From positions 1,170,864-1,234,863 of the forward strand of contig NZ_JYJB01000010.1 of the NCBI RefSeq assembly GCF_000956475.1: a stretch of 64,000 nucleotides of DNA, written 5' to 3'. Below are positions 1-8,203 of this stretch, in pieces. The notes beneath the pieces are model-generated. The model was not told where the DNA came from, did no database searches, and saw nothing but the letters and a program-made list of their open reading frames with translations. This stretch comes from Microbacterium hydrocarbonoxydans. Its GTDB lineage: Bacteria > Actinomycetota > Actinomycetes > Actinomycetales > Microbacteriaceae. Position 1 is the stretch's first letter. Each line of letters opens with the position of its first letter. A program made the position numbers and the translations under genes.

Positions 1-1
1 C

Positions 2-1003
2 TTCAAGAACGCGCTCACCGGTCAGGGGATCGGCGGCGGCAAGGGAGGCTCGGACTTCGATCCGCACGGCAGGTCGGACGCCGAGGTCATGCGCTTCTGC
101 CAGTCGTTCATGAACGAGCTGTACCGTCACCTGGGCGAGCACACCGACGTTCCCGCCGGCGACATCGGCGTGGGCGGCCGGGAGATCGGCTACCTGTTCG
201 GCCAGTACCGCAAGATCACGAACCGCCACGAGTCCGGCATGTTCACCGGCAAGGGCACCGGCTGGGGCGGTGCCGAGGTCCGCACCGAGGCCACAGGCTA
301 CGGCGCCGTGTTCTTCGCGCAGGAGATGCTGGCGGTGCACGGCGAGTCGCTCGAGGGCAAGCGCGTCGGAATCTCGGGATCGGGCAACGTCGCGATCTAC
401 GCGATCCAGAAGGCGACCCAGCTCGGAGCGACGGCCGTCACGGCATCCGACTCCTCCGGCTATGTGGTCGACGACGCCGGTATCGACCTCGAGCTGCTCC
501 GTCAGCTCAAGGAGGTCGAGCGTGCCCGCATCGTCGAGTACGCCAAGCGACGCCCGAGCGCACGATTCGTGGAAGGCGGAAGCGTGTGGGAGGTCCCCGT
601 CGACATCGCGGTGCCCTCAGCCACGCAGAACGAGGTCGGGCTGGCGGATGCCGAGGTCCTGATCGCGAACGGCGTGCGTGCGGTGTCGGAGGGTGCGAAC
701 ATGCCCTGCGTGCCTGACGCCGTCGACGCGTTCCAGCGAGCCGGGGTCCTGTTCGCCCCTGGCAAGGCCGCGAACGCCGGCGGCGTCGCCACCTCCGCAC
801 TCGAGATGAGCCAGAACGCCTCGCGTCAGCGCTGGAGCTTCGGTGACAGCGAGAACAAGCTGCGCGAGATCATGGCCGACATCCACACGGCTGCCTTCGA
901 CGCCGCAGAGCGTCACGGTCGCCCGGGCGACTACGTCGCGGGCGCGAACATCGCGGGCTTCGAGCGCGTCGCCGCTGCGATGCTGGCACAGGGCGTGATC
1001 TGA
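2..1003 (+). CDS. gdhA: NADP-type glutamate dehydrogenase, 3' part (5' end outside window)
   Basis: Cytoplasmic enzyme that interconverts 2-oxoglutarate plus ammonium and glutamate. The reading frame is already open at base 2 and begins inside the conserved glycine-rich stretch G-G-G-K-G-G-S-D-F-D-P, so the N-terminal substrate domain is cut off by the window edge. The visible 333 residues carry the family continuation (D-I-G-V-G-G-R-E-I-G-Y, then T-G-Y-G) and the Rossmann fold motif G-S-G-N-V-A around residue 125 of the visible part, and end in the usual helical C-terminus. A strong hairpin follows 27 nt after the stop. Length and motifs fit the hexameric bacterial NADP enzyme. Confidence 0.96.
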   Translation, partial: FKNALTGQGIGGGKGGSDFDPHGRSDAEVMRFCQSFMNELYRHLGEHTDVPAGDIGVGGREIGYLFGQYRKITNRHESGMFTGKGTGWGGAEVRTEATGYGAVFFAQEMLAVHGESLEGKRVGISGSGNVAIYAIQKATQLGATAVTASDSSGYVVDDAGIDLELLRQLKEVERARIVEYAKRRPSARFVEGGSVWEVPVDIAVPSATQNEVGLADAEVLIANGVRAVSEGANMPCVPDAVDAFQRAGVLFAPGKAANAGGVATSALEMSQNASRQRWSFGDSENKLREIMADIHTAAFDAAERHGRPGDYVAGANIAGFERVAAAMLAQGVI

Positions 1004-1030
1004 CGCCTGCCCTGATCCCCGCCGGATGAC

Positions 1031-1068
1031 GAAGAGCCGCCTCGGCCCATGAGCCGAGGCGGCTCTTC
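1031..1068. terminator. Bidirectional hairpin terminator between gdhA and the convergent hexapeptide gene
   Basis: A perfect 16-bp inverted repeat (arms 1031-1046 and 1053-1068) with a 6-nt loop lies between two convergent genes. There is no clear U-tract, as is common in high-GC actinobacteria. It probably serves both strands. Confidence 0.9.
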
Positions 1069-1081
1069 GCGTCTGCGCCCG

Positions 1082-1684
1082 TCATCCCCCGATCAGGCGG
1101 TCGTCCGCGTGGCGCGCGAGCGAGCTCGCATACCGTTCGGTGAGCTGCACCATGAGGTCGGGCGTGTCTCGGTCGACCCCGAACACGTGCCCGGGGAAGT
1201 CCAGGTCGGGCTGGGCCGCGGAGATCTCGGCCTCGCGGTCAGGCGACAGCAGCTGCACCGGGTCGCCGACCGCCACCCACCCGATCGGCACGACGGTGCC
1301 CGCCGGCAGCACGGCACGACGGTGGACGATCGCGTTCACGCGCACCTCGCACCTGTCCCCCACGAGCGCGCCGTTGAAGATGCGGGCTCCCGAGGCGAAG
1401 AACACCTCTTCACCCACCGTGGCCCCTGCGATGCTCGCGAGCGTGCCGACAAGAGTGTGCGCGCCGATGTGCACGGAGTTGGCGGCCGTCGCCCGGATCA
1501 GCGCGTTCTCCATGACGATCACGTGTTCGCCGAGCGTGATCGGGCCACCCTCCGCCGTGATCACGGCACCGTGGAGCACCTGGCAGTTGGGGCCGATCTC
1601 CACGTCGCCGGAGATCACGGCGGTGGGAGCGACGACGGCGGTGTCATGGATCCGGGGCCGAGCCCCGAGGTGCTCGTACAACAT
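1082..1684 (-). CDS. Gamma-carbonic-anhydrase-like hexapeptide-repeat protein, probably lacking metal ligands
   Basis: A 200-residue protein made of left-handed beta-helix hexapeptide repeats from about residue 10 to 150 (successive I/V-G-x-x-x-x units), then a short C-terminal helical tail. The fold and length match the YrdA/CaiE/gamma-carbonic-anhydrase family. In the family the zinc-binding turns read roughly G-H-x-A-x-L-H-G; here the aligned stretch reads G-T-L-A-S-I-A-G, so two of the usual histidines appear replaced. Carbonic anhydrase activity is therefore doubtful; a scaffold or acyltransferase-like role is possible. Start ATG at 1684 lies 6 nt after a TAGTCT box, fitting a leaderless mRNA. 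Confidence 0.8.
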   Translation of the reverse strand: MLYEHLGARPRIHDTAVVAPTAVISGDVEIGPNCQVLHGAVITAEGGPITLGEHVIVMENALIRATAANSVHIGAHTLVGTLASIAGATVGEEVFFASGARIFNGALVGDRCEVRVNAIVHRRAVLPAGTVVPIGWVAVGDPVQLLSPDREAEISAAQPDLDFPGHVFGVDRDTPDLMVQLTERYASSLARHADDRLIGG

Positions 1685-1690
1685 GCGGCC

Positions 1691-1696
1691 AGACTA
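1691..1696 (-). promoter_or_regulatory. -10 box of a leaderless promoter for the hexapeptide gene
   Basis: On the minus strand TAGTCT is followed by exactly 6 nt and then the ATG at 1684, the standard actinobacterial leaderless spacing. No convincing -35 was seen. Confidence 0.6.
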
Positions 1697-1805
1697 GTCC
1701 TGTGTGCGCGTGAGCGCCGCGCACTCCGCGCACGGATGCGCGCGTCGCCCGGGCGGAGCGGGCGCAGAGCGAACCGCCCGCTGGTGACGCGAGCCCCCGC
1801 AGACG

Positions 1806-1837
1806 ACGGGAGCGGATGCCGCAGCATCCGCTCCCGT
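1806..1837 (-). terminator. Hairpin terminator after the small membrane-protein genes
   Basis: A perfect 14-bp stem (1806-1819 with 1824-1837) and 4-nt loop sits 27 nt beyond the stop of the minus-strand gene ending at 1864. Confidence 0.85.
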
Positions 1838-1863
1838 GTTCGCCTGCAGGGGCTCCTGCCCGA

Positions 1864-2145
1864 TCAGTCCTCTTCGTGCTTCAGCGCGATTCCGATCGCG
1901 AACAGCGTCGGCGCCCATTCGCCGATGAACAGGCCCCAGCGGTCGGACTGGTCCCTGGAGTCCTTGCGTCCGCGCGAGATGAGCCAGGACAGGAACGAGA
2001 CGCCGATCGCCGCGAACCCCGCCGTGTAGGCATGGCTGCTGCGCACACCCCAGCTGCCGAGAAGCTGGAGCGGATTCGACGCGGTCGCCGCGGCCGCCTT
2101 GCGCACCTGCTTCTTCGTGTTCAGCATCTGCTTCTTCATCGTCAT
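1864..2145 (-). CDS. Small membrane-associated hypothetical protein
   Basis: A 93-residue protein with a basic N-terminus (three K-rich clusters in the first 17 residues), a hydrophobic segment near residues 38-57 and a second weaker one near 70-87, ending in an acidic H-E-E-D tail. Its ATG starts 5 nt after the stop of the next upstream small membrane gene, so the two are very likely cotranscribed. I do not recognise the family. The composition (short, amphipathic, two membrane segments) resembles the many uncharacterised actinobacterial small membrane proteins. Confidence 0.7.
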   Translation of the reverse strand: MTMKKQMLNTKKQVRKAAAATASNPLQLLGSWGVRSSHAYTAGFAAIGVSFLSWLISRGRKDSRDQSDRWGLFIGEWAPTLFAIGIALKHEED

Positions 2146-2149
2146 GGTT

Positions 2150-2311
2150 TCACTCCCTCGTCGTCTTGCCTCGCCGCATCATCCCGAAGACCACCGTCGC
2201 GAGGAACAGCACGATTCCGATGATCGCGAGCCAGAGAAGGCCCTTCACCGCGAATCCGAGCACGGAGAGACCGGCCCAGACGATCAGCAGGATGATCAGC
2301 AATGTCCACAT
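2150..2311 (-). CDS. Very small hydrophobic membrane protein (53 aa)
   Basis: The real gene is a 53-residue protein starting M-W-T-L-L at 2311, although the frame stays open further upstream with an implausible arginine/serine-rich stretch. Residues 2-20 and 25-46 form two hydrophobic helices, and the C-terminus is basic (R-R-G-K-T-T-R-E). This matches the common actinobacterial class annotated only as hydrophobic protein. It is followed directly by the 93-aa membrane gene. A 14-bp perfect palindrome covers the start codon, and no good Shine-Dalgarno is visible. Confidence 0.65.
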   Translation of the reverse strand: MWTLLIILLIVWAGLSVLGFAVKGLLWLAIIGIVLFLATVVFGMMRRGKTTRE

Positions 2312-2317
2312 GTGGAC
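2304..2317. repeat. 14-bp perfect palindrome over the start codon of the 53-aa membrane gene
   Basis: The sequence GTCCACATGTGGAC is its own reverse complement and contains the ATG of the minus-strand small membrane gene. It could be an operator or an RNA hairpin masking the start. Confidence 0.5.
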
Positions 2318-2387
2318 AGCATGCGGTCGCGAAACCCGAGCGCACAGGGCGTTGACTGAGGTTCGCGAGTGGACTACCGCAGATCGA

Positions 2388-2771
2388 TCACCGGTCGTCG
2401 GATCCCACGCGCGGCCGGCGCATCGCCGCGATCGACGCGGCGAGCGCCGCGGGCAGGAACGCGAACCCGAGAGACAGCGCACCGAGGAAGGCGAAACCCA
2501 GCAGCAGCCCGGCCGAGACGATGCTCGCGAGCGGCCACCAGCGGCCGCGCATGAGAGCCGGGATGAGCGCGATCACCACGGGGATCGCGACGACCAGGGC
2601 GAAAATCGGGCCGTTGTACTGCCAGATGCTCAGAGTCTCGGTGGTCGATGCGCCGGTCGAGTCGGTGGTGACCACGGTGTAGCTCGGCATGAAGAGCACG
2701 AGTACGGCGGCCACGACGGCGAGCACGAGCGCGAGAACATGCAGCATCCGCTTCGGAGAGGGCCGCTGCAC
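2388..2771 (-). CDS. Four-helix membrane protein coupled to mfd
   Basis: A 127-residue integral membrane protein with hydrophobic segments at about residues 9-29, 53-70, 78-96 and 98-116 and an R-rich C-terminus. The GTG start at 2771 lies one base after the mfd stop, so it is almost certainly translated from the mfd mRNA; an ATG at codon 9 is an alternative. The family is not recognised. A loop after the first helix is rich in Thr/Ser and may face outside. Its position behind mfd may only reflect operon packing. Confidence 0.7.
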   Translation of the reverse strand: MQRPSPKRMLHVLALVLAVVAAVLVLFMPSYTVVTTDSTGASTTETLSIWQYNGPIFALVVAIPVVIALIPALMRGRWWPLASIVSAGLLLGFAFLGALSLGFAFLPAALAASIAAMRRPRVGSDDR

Positions 2772-2772
2772 G

Positions 2773-5700
2773 TCACTCCGCCTTGGCAGGCTCGGGGAAC
2801 AGCGCGGTGAACAGCTGTGCCACCCATTCGAGCAGCGCCGCGCCGGCGAGCGGCTCGACGCCGACTCCGACCGCCGCCGGAACCGTCGGCATGGGCACGA
2901 CCAGCGCCTCTCCCCCGCCGACGAGCTTCGCCTTCGGGTAGAGCCGCTGCATCCGCACCTTGATCGAGTCCTCGAGGCGCGCCGGTGCGATGCGCAGATT
3001 CGAACCCATCGTGACCACGTCGGTGAGGCCCGCGCGTGCCGCTCTCCGGCGCAGGCGTGCGACAGCGATGAGTCCCTCGGCTTCGCTCGGCAGCGCCCCG
3101 TAACGGTCTGTGAGCTCTTCGATCACGAGGTCGATCGCATCGTCCTTCGCTGTGGCCGCGGACGCCGCCGAGAGCTTCTGGTACGCCTCGAGGCGCAACC
3201 GCTCGCTGTCGATGTAGTCCTCCGGAATGCGGGCGTCGAGGGGTAGCTCCAGCCGCAGCTCCTGACCGGACTCCACCTCCTCGCCGCGGAAGGTCGAGAC
3301 GGCTTCACCGATCATGCGCAGATAGAGATCGAAGCCGACTCCGGCGATGTGACCCGCCTGCTCGGCGCCCAGCATGTTGCCTGCGCCGCGGAGCTCGAGG
3401 TCCTTCAGCGCGACCTGCATACCGGATCCGAGATCGTTGTTCACGGCGATCGTCTGCAGGCGATCGGCGGCCGTCTCGCTCAGCGGCTTCGCGTCGTCAT
3501 AGAGGAAGTAGGCGTAGGCGCGCTCGCGACCGCGTCCGACGCGACCGCGCAGCTGATGAAGCTGGCTGAGGCCGTACTTGTCGGCGCGGTCGATGATGAT
3601 GGTGTTCGCGTTGGAGATGTCGAGGCCGGTCTCGACGATCGTGGTGCACACGAGCACGTCGAACTTGCGCTCCCAGAAGTCGTCGACCACCTGTTCCAGC
3701 TGGTGCTCGCCCAGCTGGCCGTGCGCGACGGCGATGCGCGCCTCTGGCACGAGCTCGGCGATCTCGGCGGCCACGCGCTGGATCGACTGGACCCTGTTGT
3801 GCACGAAGAACACCTGGCCCTCGCGCAGGATCTCGCGCCGGATGGCCGCGGCGATCTGCTTGTCGCTGCGCGGCCCGACGAACGAGAGGATCGGATGCCG
3901 GTCCTCCGGCGGCGTCTGCAGGGTCGACATCTCGCGGATGCCGGTCACCGCCATCTCGAGCGTGCGAGGGATGGGCGTGGCGCTCATAGCGAGGATGTCG
4001 ACGTTCGTCTTCATCTTCTTCAGCGCATCCTTGTGCTCGACGCCGAATCGCTGCTCTTCGTCGATGATCATCAGGCCGAGGTCCTTGAACATGACCTGAT
4101 CGGTGAGGATGCGGTGCGTGCCGATGACCATGTCGACGGTGCCGTCGAGGAGCCCCTGCAGGGTGAGCCGCGCCTCTTTGTCGGTCTGGAAGCGCGAGAG
4201 CGGACGCACCTTCACCGGGAACCCGGCGAATCGCTCGGTGAACGTCTCGAGGTGCTGCTTGACGAGCAGGGTCGTCGGCACGAGCATCGCGACCTGCTTG
4301 CCGTCTTGGATGGCCTTGAACGCGGCACGCACGGCGACCTCGGTCTTGCCGAATCCGACGTCGCCCGAGAGCAGCCGGTCCATGGGGATCGGCCGTTCCA
4401 TGTCGGCCTTGATCTCCTCGATCGTCTGAAGCTGGTCCTGCGTCTCGGCGAAGGGGAACGCCTCTTCCAGCTCGCGCTGCCACGGCGTGTCGGGGCCGAA
4501 CGCATGCCCCTTCGCGCTCATGCGCGCGGAATACAGCTTCACGAGCTCGACCGCGATGTCGCGCACCGCCTTGCGGGCCTTGCCCTTCGCCTGCGCCCAG
4601 TCGCTGCCGCCCATCTTCGACAGCGTCGGGGCCTCGCCGCCGACGTACTTCGAGAGCAGGTCGAGCTGATCGGTGGGCACGAAGAGCTTGTCTCCGGGGT
4701 ATCCGCGCTTGGACGGCGCGTACTCGAGCACGAGGTAGTCGCGCACCGACTTGGTCGCGTTGCGCCCGCCTGTGGAGACCTCGCGCTTGGTCATCTCGAC
4801 GAAACGGCCGATACCGTGCGTCGCGTGCACGACGAAGTCGCCCTGTTTGAGCTGCAGCGGGTCGACGACGTTCTTGCGCTTCGACGCGAGCTTCTTGACG
4901 ACGCGCTGATCGCCGCCGATCGTGCGGCCGTAGAACTCGTTGTCCGTGAGCACGGCGAGCTTGGCATCGGCGATCTGGAAGCCGGACTCGACGCTGCCCG
5001 CGGTGAGAGTCGCGACACCGGCATCCGGCACGTCGAGAAGATCGTCGACGATGCGGGCCGCGATCCCGCGGTCCGAGAGCACATCGCGCGCACGGTCGAC
5101 CAATCCCGTGCCTGTCGCGATCACGACGACGCGCCAGCCGTCCTGAATCTTCGCATCGACGAAGGAGATCGCTCCGTCGACATTGCCGTGGAACGAGGGG
5201 ATGACGGCGGCGTCGACGGTCTCGGCATCCTCCCCGCCCATCGCGAACGGGCTGAGCCGCCACCACACACCGCCGCGGTCGCGCACGACTTCGCGCAGCT
5301 GGGCGATCGTGAGGAAGTCACCGGCTCCGAGATCGATGGGAGCGGAGGCTCCGGACGTCGCAGCGCTCCAGGCGGCGTCGAGGAACTCTCGGTTCGTGTC
5401 TCCGAGAGTGATGGCTCTGGCACTCGCGCGCTCGGGGTCGACCACCGCGGTCGCGCTGCCGGCCGGCATGTATTCGACGAGCGACTTGAGAGGCCCGGCG
5501 ACAGCGGGCAGCAGTGACTCCATGCCCTCGACCGGAATGCCCTCGGCCATCTTCTCGAGCATGCCCGCGATCGCAGGGAACGCGTCTTTCAGGGCGCGCG
5601 CGTTGTCGCGCACGTCCTGTGTGAGCAGCAGCTCCCGGCTCGGTGCGAGGTCGACGAGCTCGACCTCACCGGGAAGAGAGCGCTGGTCGGCAACCGAGAA

Positions 5701-6336
5701 CGCACGGATCTGGTCGACCTCGTCGCCGAAGAACTCCACGCGGTACGGATGCTCGGAGATCGGGGGGAACACGTCGAGGATGCCGCCGCGCACCGCGAAC
5801 TCGCCGCGACGCGAGACCATGTCGACCCGCGAGTACGCCCGCTCGACGAGCTGTTCGGCTACGCCGTCGAGGTCGTAGCCGCGGCCGCCGGCCTTCAGGA
5901 CGACCGGCTCGATCTCTCCGAGGTTGCCGGCGATGGGCTGCAGCGCCGCGCGGACGGACGCGACGACGATGAGGGGGTGATCGCCCGTCCACCCCGCGAC
6001 GCGGCGCAGGGTCTGCAGCCGCTGGCCGACCGTGTCGGGGCTCGGGCTGAGCCGCTCGTGCGGCAGCGTCTCCCACGCGGGGAAGGTCAGCACCTCGGCA
6101 TCCGAGATGTACGCGGCGAGCGCCTGCGCGAGACTCTCCGCCCTGCGGCCCGTGGGAACGACCGCGAGGAGAGCCGCAGGATGCCCGGCGGCGGCGCGCT
6201 TGCCGAGCAGGCCCGCGAGCGCGGGCGCATCGAGTCCGTCGACCAGACCGAGGTCGGCATCGGTGTGCGCCCAGCTGAGGGCGTCACGGTACAGAGACGC
6301 CTCTTCCAAGGCGCGCAGAATCCCCGGAACAGTCAC
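2773..6336 (-). CDS. mfd: Transcription-repair coupling factor
   Basis: Mfd removes RNA polymerase stalled at DNA lesions and recruits UvrA. The 1187-residue length is normal for the family. The N-terminal part carries the UvrB-like fold. The RNA-polymerase-interacting region (around residues 500-560) contains D-F-V-V-H-x-x-H-G-I-G. The helicase core has Walker A G-D-V-G-F-G-K-T near residue 660, the D-E-E-Q-R-F-G-V box near 759, M-S-A-T-P-I-P-R-T and the late R-G-R-V-G-R motif. The start is GTG at 6336, 6 nt after TAAGCT, so the mRNA is probably leaderless. It runs divergently from a GNAT gene and is followed with a 1-nt gap by a membrane protein gene. Confidence 0.97.
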   Translation of the reverse strand: MTVPGILRALEEASLYRDALSWAHTDADLGLVDGLDAPALAGLLGKRAAAGHPAALLAVVPTGRRAESLAQALAAYISDAEVLTFPAWETLPHERLSPSPDTVGQRLQTLRRVAGWTGDHPLIVVASVRAALQPIAGNLGEIEPVVLKAGGRGYDLDGVAEQLVERAYSRVDMVSRRGEFAVRGGILDVFPPISEHPYRVEFFGDEVDQIRAFSVADQRSLPGEVELVDLAPSRELLLTQDVRDNARALKDAFPAIAGMLEKMAEGIPVEGMESLLPAVAGPLKSLVEYMPAGSATAVVDPERASARAITLGDTNREFLDAAWSAATSGASAPIDLGAGDFLTIAQLREVVRDRGGVWWRLSPFAMGGEDAETVDAAVIPSFHGNVDGAISFVDAKIQDGWRVVVIATGTGLVDRARDVLSDRGIAARIVDDLLDVPDAGVATLTAGSVESGFQIADAKLAVLTDNEFYGRTIGGDQRVVKKLASKRKNVVDPLQLKQGDFVVHATHGIGRFVEMTKREVSTGGRNATKSVRDYLVLEYAPSKRGYPGDKLFVPTDQLDLLSKYVGGEAPTLSKMGGSDWAQAKGKARKAVRDIAVELVKLYSARMSAKGHAFGPDTPWQRELEEAFPFAETQDQLQTIEEIKADMERPIPMDRLLSGDVGFGKTEVAVRAAFKAIQDGKQVAMLVPTTLLVKQHLETFTERFAGFPVKVRPLSRFQTDKEARLTLQGLLDGTVDMVIGTHRILTDQVMFKDLGLMIIDEEQRFGVEHKDALKKMKTNVDILAMSATPIPRTLEMAVTGIREMSTLQTPPEDRHPILSFVGPRSDKQIAAAIRREILREGQVFFVHNRVQSIQRVAAEIAELVPEARIAVAHGQLGEHQLEQVVDDFWERKFDVLVCTTIVETGLDISNANTIIIDRADKYGLSQLHQLRGRVGRGRERAYAYFLYDDAKPLSETAADRLQTIAVNNDLGSGMQVALKDLELRGAGNMLGAEQAGHIAGVGFDLYLRMIGEAVSTFRGEEVESGQELRLELPLDARIPEDYIDSERLRLEAYQKLSAASAATAKDDAIDLVIEELTDRYGALPSEAEGLIAVARLRRRAARAGLTDVVTMGSNLRIAPARLEDSIKVRMQRLYPKAKLVGGGEALVVPMPTVPAAVGVGVEPLAGAALLEWVAQLFTALFPEPAKAE

Positions 6337-6342
6337 CGGACA

Positions 6343-6348
6343 AGCTTA
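6343..6348 (-). promoter_or_regulatory. -10 box of the leaderless mfd promoter
   Basis: TAAGCT on the minus strand is followed by 6 nt and the GTG of mfd. Confidence 0.6.
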
Positions 6349-6389
6349 GTCCGGGGCCTCCGACATCGGGCCGGGGTCGGTGGGACGCC

Positions 6390-6395
6390 TAGGCT
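6390..6395 (+). promoter_or_regulatory. -10 box of the leaderless GNAT-gene promoter
   Basis: TAGGCT is followed by 6 nt and the GTG at 6402. With the mfd box 42 bp away, this makes a compact divergent promoter pair. Confidence 0.6.
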
Positions 6396-6401
6396 GTCGG
6401 A

Positions 6402-6965
6402 GTGCTACCCGTGACCCTGACAACCGACCGCCTCATCCTCAGCATCCCGACCGCGGCGGACGCCGAAACCATCGAGCTCGCGTGCCAGGACCCGGAGATC
6501 CCGCGCTGGACCACGGTTCCGAGCCCGTACACACGACGAGACGCCGAGGACTTCGTCGCCCATGTCGGCCGTTCCTGGATCGACGCGAGCGAGACGGTCT
6601 GGGGCATTCGCCACGATGAGGCTCTGGTCGGCATGATCGGCCTGCACGACGTCACGGAACATCCCTTCGGGGGTCACGCCGAGCTCGGATTCTGGATCGC
6701 GGAACCGGCCCGAGGCAAGGGCTACATCGTCGAGGCCGCCAGAGCCGTGATCGACTGGGGCTTCGCGGAGCTCGGGCTCGCCCGCATCCGCTGGCAGGCC
6801 GTCGCGGGCAACGTCCCCTCCGCCCGCACCGCGCGTGCACTCGGATTCCGCTACGAAGGTCTGCAGCGCCAGGCGCTCACCAGTCAACGCGGTCGCGATG
6901 ACGGCTGGATCGCCGGCCTGCTCGCGACGGACGACCGCTCCCCTGCGCTCTGGCCGGTGCTCTGA
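6402..6965 (+). CDS. GNAT-family N-acetyltransferase (RimJ/RimL type)
   Basis: A 187-residue acetyltransferase using acetyl-CoA. It opens with the RimJ-like L-T-T-D-R-L-I-L motif. It has E-L-G-F-W-I-A-E-P-A-R-G-K-G-Y near residues 101-115 (the acetyl-CoA pyrophosphate-binding loop) and the N-x-x-S-A-R-T-A-R-A-L-G-F-R-Y-E-G signature near 138-154. The family acetylates protein N-termini, amino acids or antibiotics; the substrate cannot be told here. The leaderless GTG start is supported by the TAGGCT box. It stands alone, and an imperfect hairpin follows. Confidence 0.88.
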   Translation: MLPVTLTTDRLILSIPTAADAETIELACQDPEIPRWTTVPSPYTRRDAEDFVAHVGRSWIDASETVWGIRHDEALVGMIGLHDVTEHPFGGHAELGFWIAEPARGKGYIVEAARAVIDWGFAELGLARIRWQAVAGNVPSARTARALGFRYEGLQRQALTSQRGRDDGWIAGLLATDDRSPALWPVL

Positions 6966-6986
6966 GTCTCCGTCTGACGTAGAGGC

Positions 6987-7047
6987 AGGAGATCTCGCCG
7001 GGGTAGGACGATCCGGGCGAGATCGGCCTACCCCGGCGGATTCTCCT
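6987..7047. terminator. Long imperfect hairpin after the GNAT gene
   Basis: Perfect 11-bp arms (6997-7007 and 7027-7037) are extended outward by partly matching bases to about 21 bp, with a 19-nt loop. It lies 22 nt after the GNAT stop and probably acts as a terminator. Confidence 0.65.
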
Positions 7048-7120
7048 ACGCTGGCGTGGCCCGGGGCACTGGTGTCCGAGCATGCGTGACAGCGTCGGAT
7101 GCCGGTGACAGGATGAGTCC

Positions 7121-7984
7121 ATGCCGGAGATGCCTGAGGTCCAGGGCCTGACGGCGTTCCTCGCCGAACGCGCCGTCGGTCGCACGATCACGCGCGCGAC
7201 CGTCGCAGCGATCGCTGCCCTGAAGACATACGACCCGCCGATCCATGCCCTGCAAGGAGCCGAGGTCACGGCATCCGCCCGGCAGGGCAAGTTCGTCGTG
7301 CTGTCCTGCGGACCCGAACTGCACCTCGTGTTCCACCTGGCGAAGGCCGGATGGCTGCGCTGGTACGACCAGCTGCCGACGACGCTCCTCAAGCCGGGCA
7401 AGTCGCCGATCGCGCTGCGCATCGCGCTCGACGACGGCAGCGGATTCGACCTCACCGAGGCAGGCACGAAGAAGTCGCTCGCCGTATACGTGGTGCGCGA
7501 TCCGAAAGACGTCCCCGGCATCGCGCGGCTCGGGCCCGATCCGCTCGATCCCGCTTTCAGCCGCGAGGTCTTCGCGGGTCTTCTCGAGGGGCGGCGCACC
7601 CAGATCAAGGGGCTGCTGCGCGATCAGGGCGTGATCGCGGGCATCGGCAACGCCTACTCCGACGAGATCCTCCATGCGGCGCGCATGTCGCCGTATGCGA
7701 TCGCGGCCAAGCTCGACGACGACGAGATCGATCGGCTGTTCGCAGCGATGCACGCGACGCTGACGGATGCCGTGACCGCCGCTTCCGGCAAGCCGCCCGC
7801 CGACCTGAAAGACGCCAAGCGCCGCGGCATGCAGGTGCACGCCCGCCGCGGCGAGGCGTGCCCGGTGTGCGGAGACACGGTGCGCAGCGTGTTCTTCGCC
7901 GATCGCTCGATGGAGTACTGCCCCACCTGCCAGACCGGCGGCAAGCCGCTCGCAGACCGCCGTCTCTCTCGGCTGCTGAAGTAG
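7121..7984 (+). CDS. Fpg/Nei-family DNA glycosylase/AP lyase
   Basis: Base-excision repair enzyme that removes oxidised bases and nicks the site. The chosen ATG gives M-P-E-M-P-E-V, so after Met removal Pro is the N-terminal nucleophile followed by the catalytic Glu, as in the family; starting at the inner Met would lose this. The 287 residues include the helix-two-turn-helix region with G-I-G-N-A-Y-S-D-E-I-L near residues 173-183 and a C-terminal zinc finger with C-P-V-C (about 247-250) and C-P-T-C (about 267-270). Whether it prefers purines (Fpg) or pyrimidines (Nei) is not clear from sequence. Confidence 0.92.
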   Translation: MPEMPEVQGLTAFLAERAVGRTITRATVAAIAALKTYDPPIHALQGAEVTASARQGKFVVLSCGPELHLVFHLAKAGWLRWYDQLPTTLLKPGKSPIALRIALDDGSGFDLTEAGTKKSLAVYVVRDPKDVPGIARLGPDPLDPAFSREVFAGLLEGRRTQIKGLLRDQGVIAGIGNAYSDEILHAARMSPYAIAAKLDDDEIDRLFAAMHATLTDAVTAASGKPPADLKDAKRRGMQVHARRGEACPVCGDTVRSVFFADRSMEYCPTCQTGGKPLADRRLSRLLK

Positions 7985-8045
7985 CGGCCTCGGGGCCCGC
8001 GTTCCTTTCCATGTCGCGGAATGAATCTCTGTCAGACGCGTTGAG

Positions 8046-8051
8046 TACACT
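8046..8051 (+). promoter_or_regulatory. Candidate -10 box upstream of the FMN riboswitch
   Basis: TACACT lies 12 bp before the first riboswitch stem and could be the -10 of the rib operon. No good -35 matches at 16-18 bp, so this is weak. Confidence 0.35.
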
Positions 8052-8062
8052 CAGAGCATCAA

Positions 8063-8202
8063 CGTGCTCCGGGGTCGGTGAGAATCCGAACCGGCGGTGA
8101 CAGTCCGCGAGAGTCTTGATTCGTCGAGATTCCGATCCGGTGGAATTCCGGTACCGACGGTGATGCGAGAGAGATCTCGCTAGTCCGGAAGGGAGGCAGC
8201 AC
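8063..8202 (+). promoter_or_regulatory. FMN riboswitch (RFN element) controlling the rib operon
   Basis: The conserved RFN blocks are present in order: a 5' stem strand (GTGCT, 8064-8068), GAATCCGAACCGGCGGT, AGTCCGCGAG, GATCCGGTGGAATTCCGG, CCGACGGT, a variable hairpin, and AGTCCGGAAGGGAGG followed by the closing strand AGCAC (8198-8202). Bound FMN should lower expression of riboflavin synthesis. The Shine-Dalgarno-like GGGAGG (8190-8196) lies inside the 3' edge of the element, so control is more likely at translation, and the first start codon it governs is that of the short leader ORF at 8204. Confidence 0.95.
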
Positions 8203-8203
8203 G

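Noticed and set aside
2994..3010. GATTCGAACCC resembling a tRNA T-loop
   Set aside because: It lies inside the mfd coding frame on conserved residues and no cloverleaf can be drawn around it.
3349..5517. 722-codon open frame on the plus strand opposite mfd
   Set aside because: Antisense shadow of a GC-rich gene; its protein is low-complexity and matches no family, while mfd on the other strand is unambiguous.
8028..8051. Full -35/-10 promoter for the rib operon
   Set aside because: TACACT is acceptable as a -10 but no -35 fits at 16-18 bp, so only a weak -10 candidate is reported.
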